NCBI GenBank assembly: GCA_017536685.1
Contig: JAFXGW010000038.1
Span: 1 to 61,582 of the forward strand
Length of the DNA: 61,582 bases
Reading direction: 5' to 3'
From: Clostridia bacterium
Lineage (GTDB): Bacteria > Bacillota > Clostridia > TANB77 > CAG-508
Part shown: one piece after another, positions 1 to 9,096 of the stretch
Numbering within the stretch: position 1 is the stretch's first letter
How the letters are laid out: every line of letters begins with the position of its first letter
Made by a program: the position numbers and the translations under genes
The notes under the pieces: generated by a model
Told to the model about the DNA's origin: nothing
Databases searched by the model: none
The model's input: the letters and a program-made list of their open reading frames with translations, nothing else

Positions 1-2147
1 TAGTCTTCAAATATCTTATTATTTTCAAAACTTGTTCCTTCTCCTGAAAAGTTTTCTTCAGATGAATTAAACCAGAATTTTGCATTTTGAACTCCTGATA
101 ATAGATCTTCAAATTTTACTTGTGCTACATTCTTCAAATCATATTTATAAGTAACTGTTATATCTTTCTCTGTAAATGTTCCTGTTGCATTTGATGGTGT
201 TTCAATTAAATCATAACCATCTATTTCTGTTCCAGTAGTAGAATAACTTGCACCTAAATTTCCATTTATAGTTTCTGTTTTAATTACTTTTCCAGTATAA
301 TCCACTCTATTTACGATAACATTACAGCCTTTCCAAACTACAATGTATTCGTTATTTACATATTTGTACCAACTTCCGTTTGGTGTCATAGTAACCTTTG
401 ATATTTCATTATTAGCATAACTATTACTATTTGTTTTTACTAATCTTCTATTAAAGTAATATGAACTAGGTGTTATAGAAAGTGTTGGATATTTATCGTT
501 TGTATTAACGTAGTTGTTATTTTGTGCTAAATATATTTTTCCAGAAACACTTCCACCTAAAATAGTGCAACATCCATCACTATTTTGACCATGATTTATA
601 GCATAAGATGAATTTGAATAAATACTTCCACCTGTCATTGTTATTTTTCCTGTATATGATGGATTTAACCAAATACCAGTAGAATTACTGTAAATACTTG
701 AACCACTTATATTTAAAGCTCCAGCTCCAAAATTAATTCCATTACCGTTACTATATATTGAGCCACCACTTATATTCATAGTTCCTGCTTTGCTTATAAT
801 TCCATTTGATCCATTACTATAATAATATCCTGAAGAAATATTTACTTTTCCTGAACTACTTTCGACTACTACACCATTTGTATTATTATATATTTTGATG
901 TTACTTTGATTAAAATTACATGTTCCTGTAAAACTTTCAAATGATATAGCTGTTGTATTTGACCAAAACTCTGAATTACGACCATTACTTAAATTTCCAA
1001 ATGTTAAATTACCATTACTCTTTACTACAATTCCTTTTGTGCAGTTAGCAATATGACAAGAATACATTACAGCTTTTCCACCACCATTGATTAGTATTCC
1101 TGTATTGTTACTTCCACCATCTACAATAGAGTTTTGATTAAATATTACTGTTCCTCCAGATTGTACATTAATTGAGTTTATTCCTCTGCCATTACTCATT
1201 CCTCTAGTATCTACTACGATTGAATCTAAATTTAATGAACCACCATTTTGTACATATATAAAACTGCCATAACCATTGTATCTAATTGCATTTTCATTAC
1301 TTGCAGGACTTATTGTAACTGCATAATTTATATATAATGAGCTACCAAAATTTATACTTGTACCAATAACTATATTTGATATTTTATTATTAATAGCATT
1401 TCTAAATTCACTTTCGTTATAAACTGTTGTAGATGCTCTTGCGGCCATCAAAGCCATTTTAGGTTGTTCTACAATTTCTGTTTGTTCAATTTCATTTATT
1501 TCGACTTCTGTTTCAGTATTTTCTACTATTGTTTCATTTTGTATTTCATTTACTATATCTTCCTTAATTGTATTTTGATTTTCTTCTTGAATAGTATTTT
1601 CTACTACAGTATTTTCAGGTACTTCTATAACATTTTCAGATAAATAATTTCTCTTAACTGCTGCAACTGAAATTATTTCTGTATTACTTGCTTGTGCTAC
1701 TTCACCTTTTTTATAAAATTTTACTTCTACATCTGGTGGTGTTTTATCTATTAAAACTACTATTTCAGTTTTATTTCCTGATGTATCTACTGCTACAAAT
1801 TTATAATATCCATCATCTGAAAAACTTGTCCCAGACTCAAATCTATTTGCTTGAATATTAGTAAAATCTTTATTTGTAGCATTATAATAATACTCATTAT
1901 AGTCTATCTTGATATTATCACTTGTTGTAATAATTATTTGTTTGTTTTCTTTTATTATGTTTTCTAAATCAGATTTTGAATAATTTTCATCCATTGTATC
2001 TGACTTTATATTAATTGTTGGTGGGGTTTTATCAATATAAACTTGTAATCCTATATCACTATTCATAGAATATTTTGCATAAGTTGTTTGTGAAAATAAT
2101 AGTAAAAATGTTATTAAAACCAAACTTAATATTGTTATTTTTTTCAT
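1..2147 (-). CDS. Large secreted surface protein with beta-helix and MucBP-like module (3' end outside window)
   Basis: About 715 codons are visible and the C-terminus lies beyond base 1. The protein starts with a signal/membrane segment (about residues 3-25) ending in an AKYS motif like those of SipW-dependent proteins. Two IDKTPP motifs follow (near 38 and 118), as found in bacterial Ig-like surface modules. Next is a Glu/Val/Asn-rich linker, then roughly residues 235-520 of short Ser/Asn/Gly repeats (variants of IYSNSNG) typical of a right-handed parallel beta-helix. After this comes a MucBP-like repeat ending in VTYKYD. The start ATG overlaps the stop of the upstream gene (ATGA) and has a strong GGAGGCG ribosome site. 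It is the last visible gene of a surface operon holding a SipW-type peptidase and TasA-like proteins. An adhesive or appendage role is inference; any anchor would lie outside the window. Confidence 0.75.
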   Translation of the reverse strand, partial: MKKITILSLVLITFLLLFSQTTYAKYSMNSDIGLQVYIDKTPPTINIKSDTMDENYSKSDLENIIKENKQIIITTSDNIKIDYNEYYYNATNKDFTNIQANRFESGTSFSDDGYYKFVAVDTSGNKTEIVVLIDKTPPDVEVKFYKKGEVAQASNTEIISVAAVKRNYLSENVIEVPENTVVENTIQEENQNTIKEDIVNEIQNETIVENTETEVEINEIEQTEIVEQPKMALMAARASTTVYNESEFRNAINNKISNIVIGTSINFGSSLYINYAVTISPASNENAIRYNGYGSFIYVQNGGSLNLDSIVVDTRGMSNGRGINSINVQSGGTVIFNQNSIVDGGSNNTGILINGGGKAVMYSCHIANCTKGIVVKSNGNLTFGNLSNGRNSEFWSNTTAISFESFTGTCNFNQSNIKIYNNTNGVVVESSSGKVNISSGYYYSNGSNGIISKAGTMNISGGSIYSNGNGINFGAGALNISGSSIYSNSTGIWLNPSYTGKITMTGGSIYSNSSYAINHGQNSDGCCTILGGSVSGKIYLAQNNNYVNTNDKYPTLSITPSSYYFNRRLVKTNSNSYANNEISKVTMTPNGSWYKYVNNEYIVVWKGCNVIVNRVDYTGKVIKTETINGNLGASYSTTGTEIDGYDLIETPSNATGTFTEKDITVTYKYDLKNVAQVKFEDLLSGVQNAKFWFNSSEENFSGEGTSFENNKIFED

Positions 2148-2983
2148 TTAATCGCCTCCTCACCATTTACTCTTATTCTAAATTTATAATTACTTAAATT
2201 TATACCATTATCTGTATCAATAGTATCTTGTATTTCATCTATTTCATAAGGCCATCGCCACTGAATTACTATTTCTTTTTCTGTTTCTTTTAAAGCTATA
2301 CCTTTTAAGTACTTTTCTAATTCCTGCAATGAAGAATACTCTTTATTACCACCTTTTATTTTAAATTTTAGGTTATTAGGTTTTTCATTAGTTATATCTT
2401 CAAAGTCTACTGAATATTGCATATCGACAGTAGAATCCTTTGTACTTATAATTATTGAAAATTCACCATCTACTCCTGGAGCAATTTTGTTTTTTGAAAC
2501 TGCTTTTGCATCCATTGTAGCTGGCAAGCTTATATCTGAAGAAACTATATTTTCAAAATCTACATCAAATACATATCGATGCTGATCTTCAATATCTACT
2601 TCTAACACAGATAAATCAATTACATCTAACAATGTTTTTATCATTGTTTTATTTTGATTAATTGGAATAAAACACATTGTAAAAACTATACTTCCTAATA
2701 AAAATAGAATAATTAAAAACAAGCTAGATTTTTCAATTCTAACTTGTAATATGTATAACTCTTCTAAACTATTGATAAACTCAATTTCATAAGTTCCTTC
2801 TTTTTCTAGTTTATGATAATTTTTAAGTTCAATTTTTTCTATTTTGTCATCTTTTCTTTTTACTAAATATGCTTTTCCAATAAATTTAATTTCAACTTCC
2901 TTATTGAAGTTATTTATTTTATCAATTTTTGGAATATCATTATTGAAGCGAATCCCATAGTAATTATCTTCTTTCTTTTTCAT
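2144..2983 (-). CDS. Membrane protein with TasA/camelysin-like ectodomain
   Basis: 279 aa. Residues 1-85 form a hydrophilic, probably cytoplasmic part; one membrane segment lies at about 87-108; the rest is a putative outside domain. The C-terminal half is clearly paralogous to the TasA-like protein at 3952-4536. Both share APGV(D/S)G near the middle, VDF(E/Q)D, a W(E/R)WPYE motif and a D(T)DNG/DTDDG motif before the last strand. Unlike ordinary SipW substrates the hydrophobic segment is internal, so it may act as a membrane anchor or base for the fibre rather than a cleaved subunit. It lies in a tight operon, 1 nt from its upstream neighbour and overlapping the downstream one by 4 nt. The role as anchor is inference. 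Confidence 0.6.
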   Translation of the reverse strand: MKKKEDNYYGIRFNNDIPKIDKINNFNKEVEIKFIGKAYLVKRKDDKIEKIELKNYHKLEKEGTYEIEFINSLEELYILQVRIEKSSLFLIILFLLGSIVFTMCFIPINQNKTMIKTLLDVIDLSVLEVDIEDQHRYVFDVDFENIVSSDISLPATMDAKAVSKNKIAPGVDGEFSIIISTKDSTVDMQYSVDFEDITNEKPNNLKFKIKGGNKEYSSLQELEKYLKGIALKETEKEIVIQWRWPYEIDEIQDTIDTDNGINLSNYKFRIRVNGEEAIK

Positions 2984-2984
2984 A

Positions 2985-3491
2985 TTAAATCACCTCGTTT
3001 TGTATCGCTTCTACCTTAATCTGCACATTACCACTTATATCATCAACTATTGCAGGATTGTTGTTATATATAATTCTTAATTCATAATCATCTTTGTCTT
3101 GTGATATTCCATTTAAAAACATTACTTCTGTTTTATTATTTGTAAGTTCTACTTTTTCTCCATTTTTACTTAATTCAAACCTTAAGTCAGCTTGTGAATC
3201 ATTAATAATTTCAATGTTATATTTTAAAGCCACATCACTTATTTCTGATCCATCATAGTTTTTTACACTGAAACTATATACTGTATCTTGTATTCCATCT
3301 ATTTTTATATTTTCTGTTCCATCCACAACAAATATTGGTTTTGCAATTTCTGCTACTCCACTTGAATTAATTGTTTTTCTAAATTTTGAAAAACTTCTAC
3401 CTCCAAATAATAATAGCAATAATAAAACTACAATAATTATTAATGCTATAACAAGAATTATATTTATCGCTTTTTTAGTCTTAATTTTCAT
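2985..3491 (-). CDS. SipW-type secreted protein, camelysin-like
   Basis: 168 aa. It has a basic N-terminus, a long hydrophobic segment (about 8-29), then SFSKFRKTI, which resembles the cleavage region of SipW substrates (compare FSKYTNTI in the neighbour at 3952-4536). The remainder is a small beta-rich domain with no catalytic motif that I recognise. The gene directly follows the SipW-type signal peptidase gene with a 19-nt gap, as is usual for peptidase/substrate pairs. Likely a minor fibre subunit or assembly factor; the family assignment rests on the signal region and context. Confidence 0.5.
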   Translation of the reverse strand: MKIKTKKAINIILVIALIIIVVLLLLLLFGGRSFSKFRKTINSSGVAEIAKPIFVVDGTENIKIDGIQDTVYSFSVKNYDGSEISDVALKYNIEIINDSQADLRFELSKNGEKVELTNNKTEVMFLNGISQDKDDYELRIIYNNNPAIVDDISGNVQIKVEAIQNEVI

Positions 3492-3510
3492 AACTTTTCT
3501 ATCCTTTCTA

Positions 3511-3948
3511 TTAAAATATTATTAAAAGCACTACAATCGCTAAAATTACTAAAATCCAATTATTATATATAAATTTTAATACTTTAGAATTGTGTATTAA
3601 TTTTCCTTCAATTTGTTCTTCTAAAACAATGTTATCATCAGCAGAATTATTGTTATCGCCTTTTGTTATATAGTGGTTCTCATTTTTTTCTATAATACGG
3701 TGTGTTACTAAATACTGATTATCTACATTAAATGTAATAATATCGTTTTTATTGTAACTATCGCATTCTTTAATAATTATCACATCACCAACCATAAGCT
3801 CTGGCTGCATTGAACCAGAACTTACGATTAATGTTGTATATCCATATAATTTCGTCGTTAAACCATTAGCATTTACTCCATAATAAATTGCTAGTGATAG
3901 TATTATTGAAATAATTATGGATAATAAAATTCTAATAATCTTTCTCAT
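3511..3948 (-). CDS. sipW: SipW-like type I signal peptidase
   Basis: 145 aa. One N-terminal membrane segment (about 5-25) and a C-terminal one (about 127-145) flank the S26 catalytic domain. The SGSMQP motif carries the nucleophile Ser46, and the second catalytic position is a His (VTHRI, about His83) rather than Lys, as in the ER-type/SipW subfamily. A TKGDNN box follows. In Bacillus SipW processes TasA and TapA; here the neighbours on both sides carry SipW-type signal regions, so they are the likely substrates. Length is normal for the subfamily. It is the peptidase for the appendage locus of the mobile element, not the housekeeping enzyme. Confidence 0.85.
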   Translation of the reverse strand: MRKIIRILLSIIISIILSLAIYYGVNANGLTTKLYGYTTLIVSSGSMQPELMVGDVIIIKECDSYNKNDIITFNVDNQYLVTHRIIEKNENHYITKGDNNNSADDNIVLEEQIEGKLIHNSKVLKFIYNNWILVILAIVVLLIIF

Positions 3949-3951
3949 AGA

Positions 3952-4536
3952 TTATTTTGTAGGCACAACTTGAGTACCTGTAACCACTACATTAAATGTA
4001 TAATCTAAAGCATTTAATCCGTCATCTGTATCTACTTTATCGTTAGCAGCGATTTCATCTGCTGTTCCTGTTTCATATGGCCATTCCCAGTTTACTGTTA
4101 ATGTTCTAACTTTATTTGTATCATCTGCATCTATAACATCTGTAAAATATTCTTCAAAATCTTCAATTTCATCTAATGTTTTACCATCACAAGTAAATTT
4201 TAAATTTGTTGGTTTATTAGTTTCATCTTGGAAATCTACTTCATATTTTACGCCAACTTCTGCATCAGTTGCATCTATTACTAAATCAAAGCTACCACTT
4301 ACTCCAGGTGCAATTTTTCCATCTATTAATGTTGTTTGGTCGTATGTATCTGCTAATTTAATTGTTGCAAATTCTTCAGTTGCTTCATTTACTTTAAAGC
4401 TCCATTTTGCTACTTCTGTTTCTCCATTACCTATAATTGTGTTTGTATATTTTGAAAATGTTAATCCCATAATTGCACATGCTAAAACTCCTACAAGTGC
4501 TGTTCCTACTAAAATTCTTTTTACTAATTTATTCAT
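3952..4536 (-). CDS. TasA/camelysin-like fibre protein with SipW-type signal
   Basis: 194 aa. The signal segment (about 6-25) is followed by TFSKYTNTIIG and VAKW, the usual layout of SipW-dependent substrates. The mature part is beta-rich and acidic and contains APGVSG, a NWEWPYE motif and VDTDDG, all shared with the paralogue at 2144-2983. A good GGAGG site lies just before the ATG. The gene sits between the LPKTG adhesin gene (4556-7240) and the sipW-like gene and is the best candidate for the main subunit of a surface fibre. Assignment to the TasA/camelysin superfamily is by motif and context. Confidence 0.7.
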   Translation of the reverse strand: MNKLVKRILVGTALVGVLACAIMGLTFSKYTNTIIGNGETEVAKWSFKVNEATEEFATIKLADTYDQTTLIDGKIAPGVSGSFDLVIDATDAEVGVKYEVDFQDETNKPTNLKFTCDGKTLDEIEDFEEYFTDVIDADDTNKVRTLTVNWEWPYETGTADEIAANDKVDTDDGLNALDYTFNVVVTGTQVVPTK

Positions 4537-4555
4537 AATTTGTTTCCTCCATAAT

Positions 4556-7240
4556 TTAAAATATTTTATTTTTTGTAATTAAAAAAGCTACCAATAAACC
4601 ACTGATGATACTAAAATATAAATTAATATCATAACCTGTTTTTGGTAACTTCTCTATAATTGGACTGTTTGTAAATGTTAATTCTATAACTTGTCCATCT
4701 TCTGTTATAGATATTTTTTGAGTTTCTGTATCTTTTAAGAAACCTGTTGGAGCTTCATATTCAGACACAATATATTCTCCATAAAGGATATCATTTATTT
4801 CAATGATTCCTGCTTCGTTTGTTTCATAAGTTCTGATAACTTCACCATCTAATTTAGATAGAGTAAATTTAGCTCCTTGTAACGGTGATTTATCTTCAAT
4901 ATTTAATTTTTCATTTTTTCCATTTGATAATTTAGTGATTTTCAAACTACCTTTGATCATTTCATTTTCAAATGTTAATGATGTTATTTCATCTTCTTCT
5001 AAAACTACTTTTTGTGTTTCTTCAGATAAAACATATTCTTTTAAAGTGCTTTTCTCTCTTACAGTATAAAATTCTTCGTAAATTGAAAGTCTTTTTGTAA
5101 TTGCTTTACCATCTTTATCAGTAACAATAGTATCTACAATTTCTCCAGCTGCATTTAATATTTCAAATGTAACACCTTCAAGTTTAACTTCCGTTTTATC
5201 AGCATCAATTTTTATAATTTCAATTTGACCTTTTCTAACTTCGTTTTCAAATGTAATTGTAGTAATTTCATCTTGTTCTAATTTTACTTTTACTGGCTCA
5301 TCATTTAAAACATATCTTTCATCTGGATTAGATTTTTCATATACAGTATATTCATCATCAATAGGAAGTCTTATACTTTTTGCCTTTCCTTCTGAATCTG
5401 TTGTTAATGTATCTACTATATCACCTTTTGAGTTATAAACTTCAAATACAACTCCTTCAAGTTTAACTTCGTTGTTATCTTTATCTACTTTAATAACTTC
5501 GATTTCACCTTTTTTCTTTTCATTTTCAAATGTCATAGTAGTAATTTGATTTGCTTCTAAAACAATTTCTTTTTCTTCATCATTTAATACATAATTTTCT
5601 AAAGTTTCAGTTTCTTTTAAATAAACTTTTTCAAAATCTCTTATCGCATATCTATTAGTTACTGCTTCTCCATTTTCATCTGTTATCAAAGTTTCTAATA
5701 ATTCGTGATTTTGATTATATAGTTCAAATTTTACTCCTGGTAATTTTACTTCCTTATTATCAAGATCAATTTTAATTAATTTAATTTGACCTTTCATAAG
5801 TTCATTTTCTATTGTAGTATCTTTGGTTTCATTCCATTCTACTATAACATCTGTGTCTTCGGCTAAGTTGTACCAACGATTAGTTTCTTTTTCAATTAAA
5901 GAATAGTTTCCAATTCTTAAATTCTCAATATAAATTTCACCATTTACATTTGTTCTATAACTTCCAACAACTTTATCAAATTCTTCACTATATAAATCAA
6001 AAAGTACATCTCCCAAAACTATTTTGTTATAGTCTTTATCTACTTTATACACTTTAAGATTTCCTTTTTTATGTTCGTTTTCTATATTTAAAGTAGTTGT
6101 TTTATTAAATGTTGTAGTAGTATTGAAATTGTTTGTATTTAATATGTATTTTGAATTCGTTTCAATTTCTTTTACAACATAAGAGCCTTGATATAAATGC
6201 TCAAATACTGCGACACCGTTTTTATTTGTTGTTGTTTTTCCAATTACAGTTCCATCTGATTTTGAAAGTTCAAATGTAACTCCTTCAATAGGATTTTTTG
6301 TATAATCATCAGTTTTATTAATTTGAATCTTTGCTGTATTCGTTTTTATATTTAAGTTTGTAACTGTTGCATCATCTCCATAAGGATCATATGTTACAAC
6401 ATAATCTTGAAGTGCTGGATTTCCTGACATACCATAAAATATTGGATATGTTTTAGTTTTACCGGCGATATATATATTTCCATTCACATCACTACTAAAA
6501 GCAGATTTAGGAATCATTATTTTAAATTGTTCACCTGCACCGAAAGTATTTTGTGCACCACCTTCCATATTTGCAACATAACTTCCACTTGGAAAATTTG
6601 CTATATGTGTTATTGTGTAATTTGCTAGTCCCACACCAGAACCAACTGAAAATCTTTGAGAATAATAATCTCCAGCATCTTCTACTTCGCCCTCTTTGTG
6701 AGCAGATAATGTTCCTTGAGCTTGTGAGCCTTGACCATTAAATCCAATATTTACTAGGTTTCTTAATACACCTAACATAGCTTGTGCTGTTCCGTCATTT
6801 GCGTCTGCCGAAAAAGCATTTAAATCTGATTGACCTGTAACACAGTAAATAGCCATTTTTGTTACAGCAAATGCATCAAAATCTTCTTGTAATCCCATTT
6901 CTGCTGCTGTTTTATATGGATATCCATTAGTTACTACTCTCCAAACTGCATCATTATCTAAAATCTGACTAATTGAAACATTATAAGCACCATGTTCAGC
7001 ACCATTTAAGTCATGATTTAAACAATAAGCAGGATAGAAAACTCCATTTGCATAATGACCTACAACTGATATTTGAACATATCTTCCATTATATTTTAAG
7101 TGATGTGTTGCAGATCCAATTTGCTGAATATAAGCATTACTTATACTAACAGCTGAAACAAATGAATTTGTACCAAAAGAAAATAAAGTTATCATTAGCA
7201 TAAGAATACTTAAAAATTTTTTAATTGTTTTACTTTTCAC
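4556..7240 (-). CDS. LPXTG cell-wall adhesin with thioester-like head and SpaA/Cna-B repeats
   Basis: 894 aa from a GTG start, chosen because AAGGAGG lies 8 nt before it; a further ATG 24 nt upstream has no proper site. Order: signal peptide (about 5-32), a head domain resembling thioester domains (about 45-290, with PAYCLN and TKMAIYC), then six Cna-B/SpaA-type repeats of about 90-100 residues (from about 305 to 845). The repeats have the recurring pattern K-V-D-K-D and L-x-GV-x-F-E-x-Y and end in TFENE boxes. Last come LPKTG, a hydrophobic segment and a short basic tail, the sortase sorting signal. The class D sortase at 8145-8705 is the obvious anchoring enzyme. Probably a stalked surface adhesin for mating contact or host attachment (inference). 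Confidence 0.85.
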   Translation of the reverse strand: MKSKTIKKFLSILMLMITLFSFGTNSFVSAVSISNAYIQQIGSATHHLKYNGRYVQISVVGHYANGVFYPAYCLNHDLNGAEHGAYNVSISQILDNDAVWRVVTNGYPYKTAAEMGLQEDFDAFAVTKMAIYCVTGQSDLNAFSADANDGTAQAMLGVLRNLVNIGFNGQGSQAQGTLSAHKEGEVEDAGDYYSQRFSVGSGVGLANYTITHIANFPSGSYVANMEGGAQNTFGAGEQFKIMIPKSAFSSDVNGNIYIAGKTKTYPIFYGMSGNPALQDYVVTYDPYGDDATVTNLNIKTNTAKIQINKTDDYTKNPIEGVTFELSKSDGTVIGKTTTNKNGVAVFEHLYQGSYVVKEIETNSKYILNTNNFNTTTTFNKTTTLNIENEHKKGNLKVYKVDKDYNKIVLGDVLFDLYSEEFDKVVGSYRTNVNGEIYIENLRIGNYSLIEKETNRWYNLAEDTDVIVEWNETKDTTIENELMKGQIKLIKIDLDNKEVKLPGVKFELYNQNHELLETLITDENGEAVTNRYAIRDFEKVYLKETETLENYVLNDEEKEIVLEANQITTMTFENEKKKGEIEVIKVDKDNNEVKLEGVVFEVYNSKGDIVDTLTTDSEGKAKSIRLPIDDEYTVYEKSNPDERYVLNDEPVKVKLEQDEITTITFENEVRKGQIEIIKIDADKTEVKLEGVTFEILNAAGEIVDTIVTDKDGKAITKRLSIYEEFYTVREKSTLKEYVLSEETQKVVLEEDEITSLTFENEMIKGSLKITKLSNGKNEKLNIEDKSPLQGAKFTLSKLDGEVIRTYETNEAGIIEINDILYGEYIVSEYEAPTGFLKDTETQKISITEDGQVIELTFTNSPIIEKLPKTGYDINLYFSIISGLLVAFLITKNKIF

Positions 7241-7265
7241 TCTTAATTTTCCTCCTTTTTCCATA

Positions 7266-7294
7266 ATAAAAAAGCACCTAAATATTAGTGCTTT
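7266..7294 (-). terminator. Rho-independent terminator
   Basis: On the minus strand AAAGCAC and GTGCTTT pair around a 10-nt loop and are followed by six T. It lies after the 7311-8066 gene and just before the ribosome site of the adhesin gene, so it may separate or attenuate the adhesin transcript. Confidence 0.7.
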
Positions 7295-7310
7295 CTTATA
7301 AAAATTAATA

Positions 7311-8066
7311 TTACATTATATAACATTCAGTAAATAAATATTGTCCTCCAACATAGTAATCTTGAGCATATACTTTTATTGTTCCAGCTTTATAAAGGAT
7401 TTTATTTTTTACTCGTTCTTCAGTAAAAGTGAATTGATTAGTTAAAGGTATAATTGAACTATCTACAACAACAGTGTAGCCATCACTTATCATAAATTGA
7501 CTTGGATTACTATTAATAATATTAATTATTTGTTGTGTCATAGCTTCGTTATATCTGTATTCTTCTGATGGTGGTTGCACTACAGGAACATTTACTTCTG
7601 GTTTTGTTTCTGGTATTACTGGTTCTTGCTTTGGTTCTTCCTTTGGAACTTCTGGTTTAACAGTTTCCTTTTTTTCTTCTTTTTTAACAGGATTATTTTC
7701 TATAATCTCTTTATTTGTATTTTCTACAACGGGAATTGAAACTTCTTGAACTGTTTCTATAACCTTTTCTTCAGGAATAACTACTTCTGTTTTTTTAGCA
7801 ACTTCTTTTTTAACTGGTTTTGTTTCACTTATTACTTTGTTTTCTATAATGTTTTGAGTATTCTTTTGTTCTTCTGTGATAAACAAAGTATTTTCTACTT
7901 CATTTAAAGATTCGTCTTTTGCTACCTCAATAATCGTACTATTTATAATTTCATTATTAATTTCTTTTTTAGCTTTAGAGACATTTTCAGTTTTCAAATA
8001 AAAATTTGCTCCAACTCCTAATAATATGATTATAAATACACTTAAAATAATTTTTAATTTTTTCAT
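7311..8066 (-). CDS. Secreted protein with Lys/Glu/Pro-rich stalk, unknown function
   Basis: 251 aa from the ATG that follows AAGGAAGGTGA; an in-frame ATG 51 nt further upstream lacks a ribosome site. A signal-anchor segment (about 5-23) is followed by about 140 residues dominated by E, K, V, P and T (repeated KPE/KEEP patterns), a typical wall-spanning stalk. The last ~80 residues form a small globular domain of mixed alpha/beta character. No LPXTG signal or catalytic motif is visible. It lies between the sortase and the adhesin, so a role in appendage or cell-surface assembly is likely but unproven. Confidence 0.55.
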   Translation of the reverse strand: MKKLKIILSVFIIILLGVGANFYLKTENVSKAKKEINNEIINSTIIEVAKDESLNEVENTLFITEEQKNTQNIIENKVISETKPVKKEVAKKTEVVIPEEKVIETVQEVSIPVVENTNKEIIENNPVKKEEKKETVKPEVPKEEPKQEPVIPETKPEVNVPVVQPPSEEYRYNEAMTQQIINIINSNPSQFMISDGYTVVVDSSIIPLTNQFTFTEERVKNKILYKAGTIKVYAQDYYVGGQYLFTECYIM

Positions 8067-8144
8067 AAAATCACCTTCCTTTATTTTAGTATAAAAAATT
8101 GATTTTATAAAAAACAACTCGAGCAGAAAAATATTTTAAATTTT

Positions 8145-8705
8145 TTATTTTTCTATTCCTTGAACACATAATCTATATTCTGGTTTATTATTTATACATG
8201 TAATTAAAGTAATCATATTTTCTTCTGAATTAAAAATAACTGACCAATCTGTCTCTTCAATTTCTTTTATTTCACATACCTTATACCTCCTTTCTCCCAT
8301 TCTTGTTTTATATATTATCTCATCACCAAAGGTAAGATTTTTTACATCTGCAAAATAATTTGTGATATTACCTCTGTTATGAGCAGCTAGGGCAACATTA
8401 CCATCAAAAAAAGAACTTTCTTCAAAATGTCCTATTGCAAATCTTAAGACTTTTTGACTAGTTCCTTCTTGAATTGGTGCTTCTAAATTTATTTTAGGTA
8501 TTATTAATTTTCCAATAATATTTTCATTCTTTTCTAATTCATTTTCTGTTATTAGTTCTATATTTAATTCGCAATCTATAACACTATCAGCTACTTCAAG
8601 TAATCTTTCTTTTTGATAAGTTATGTATTTTGTTATAATAAAACTTACTAAAAATGATAGCAAAAATAATATAATTAAACTTAATATAATTTGTTTTTTA
8701 GTCAT
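8145..8705 (-). CDS. Class D-type sortase
   Basis: 186 aa. An N-terminal membrane anchor (about 4-27) precedes the sortase barrel. It begins with GKLIIPKINLEAPI and the EGTS and AIGHF motifs, carries the catalytic His in ALAAHNRG, the catalytic Cys in LITCINN, and a following Arg in EYRLCVQ. The TDW segment before the last strands is also typical. Length and motif order fit class D (housekeeping-like or pilin/adhesin anchoring). The LPKTG protein about 1 kb downstream in the same operon is its probable substrate. All active-site residues are present. Confidence 0.85.
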   Translation of the reverse strand: MTKKQIILSLIILFLLSFLVSFIITKYITYQKERLLEVADSVIDCELNIELITENELEKNENIIGKLIIPKINLEAPIQEGTSQKVLRFAIGHFEESSFFDGNVALAAHNRGNITNYFADVKNLTFGDEIIYKTRMGERRYKVCEIKEIEETDWSVIFNSEENMITLITCINNKPEYRLCVQGIEK

Positions 8706-9080
8706 CTATTCCACCTCGACTTTATATTTTTTTCTATATATTTCAGCTATATTAGAGAAATTATTAGCATTCTTTACAAGTTTTAAAACATCAGATAATG
8801 CAAATGTACCAAATACTAAATCATATATTCCAAGTCTAATTGCTATTTCTGTTTCTTTTTGTTTTTCATTTTCTAACAATAAAATTACTCTAATATTCCT
8901 TTTTCTTAATTCATATAAAAACTTTTCAAACTCGAACTTATTATCTTGAATAGTTAATATAACAATATCTGCATCTTTTTCCTCTAATAAATATTTTGTA
9001 TAATATGCTATTCTTGATCCTTCGATATTCTTTTCTAATTCTTCATTTAATTCATCATTTTCTGTAAATATTATAGTCAA
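8706..9080 (-). CDS. Receiver-like (CheY-fold) protein in the conjugation operon
   Basis: 124 aa from a TTG start with GGGAG 10 nt before it; the upstream ATG would overlap the preceding gene and has no site. The pattern of alternating strands and helices (LTIIFTEND; DADIVILTIQD; IRVILLLEN; GIYDLVFGTF) resembles a response-regulator receiver or the N-terminal domain of CpaE-like proteins. The acidic pocket is incomplete: the first acidic cluster is ENDE and the expected phospho-acceptor after the third strand is not clear, so it may be a pseudo-receiver. It lies between the M23 hydrolase and sortase genes. Function unknown. Confidence 0.5.
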   Translation of the reverse strand: MTIIFTENDELNEELEKNIEGSRIAYYTKYLLEEKDADIVILTIQDNKFEFEKFLYELRKRNIRVILLLENEKQKETEIAIRLGIYDLVFGTFALSDVLKLVKNANNFSNIAEIYRKKYKVEVE

Positions 9081-9096
9081 GTTTATCAACTCCCTT

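Noticed and set aside
6553..6741. Plus-strand frames opposite the adhesin and other surface genes
   Set aside because: No ribosome sites, composition typical of antisense of AT-rich genes.
1..7240. CRISPR-like array in the repetitive surface genes
   Set aside because: The repeats are in-frame protein repeats (beta-helix turns, Cna-B modules) with diverged copies, not uniform repeats with spacers.
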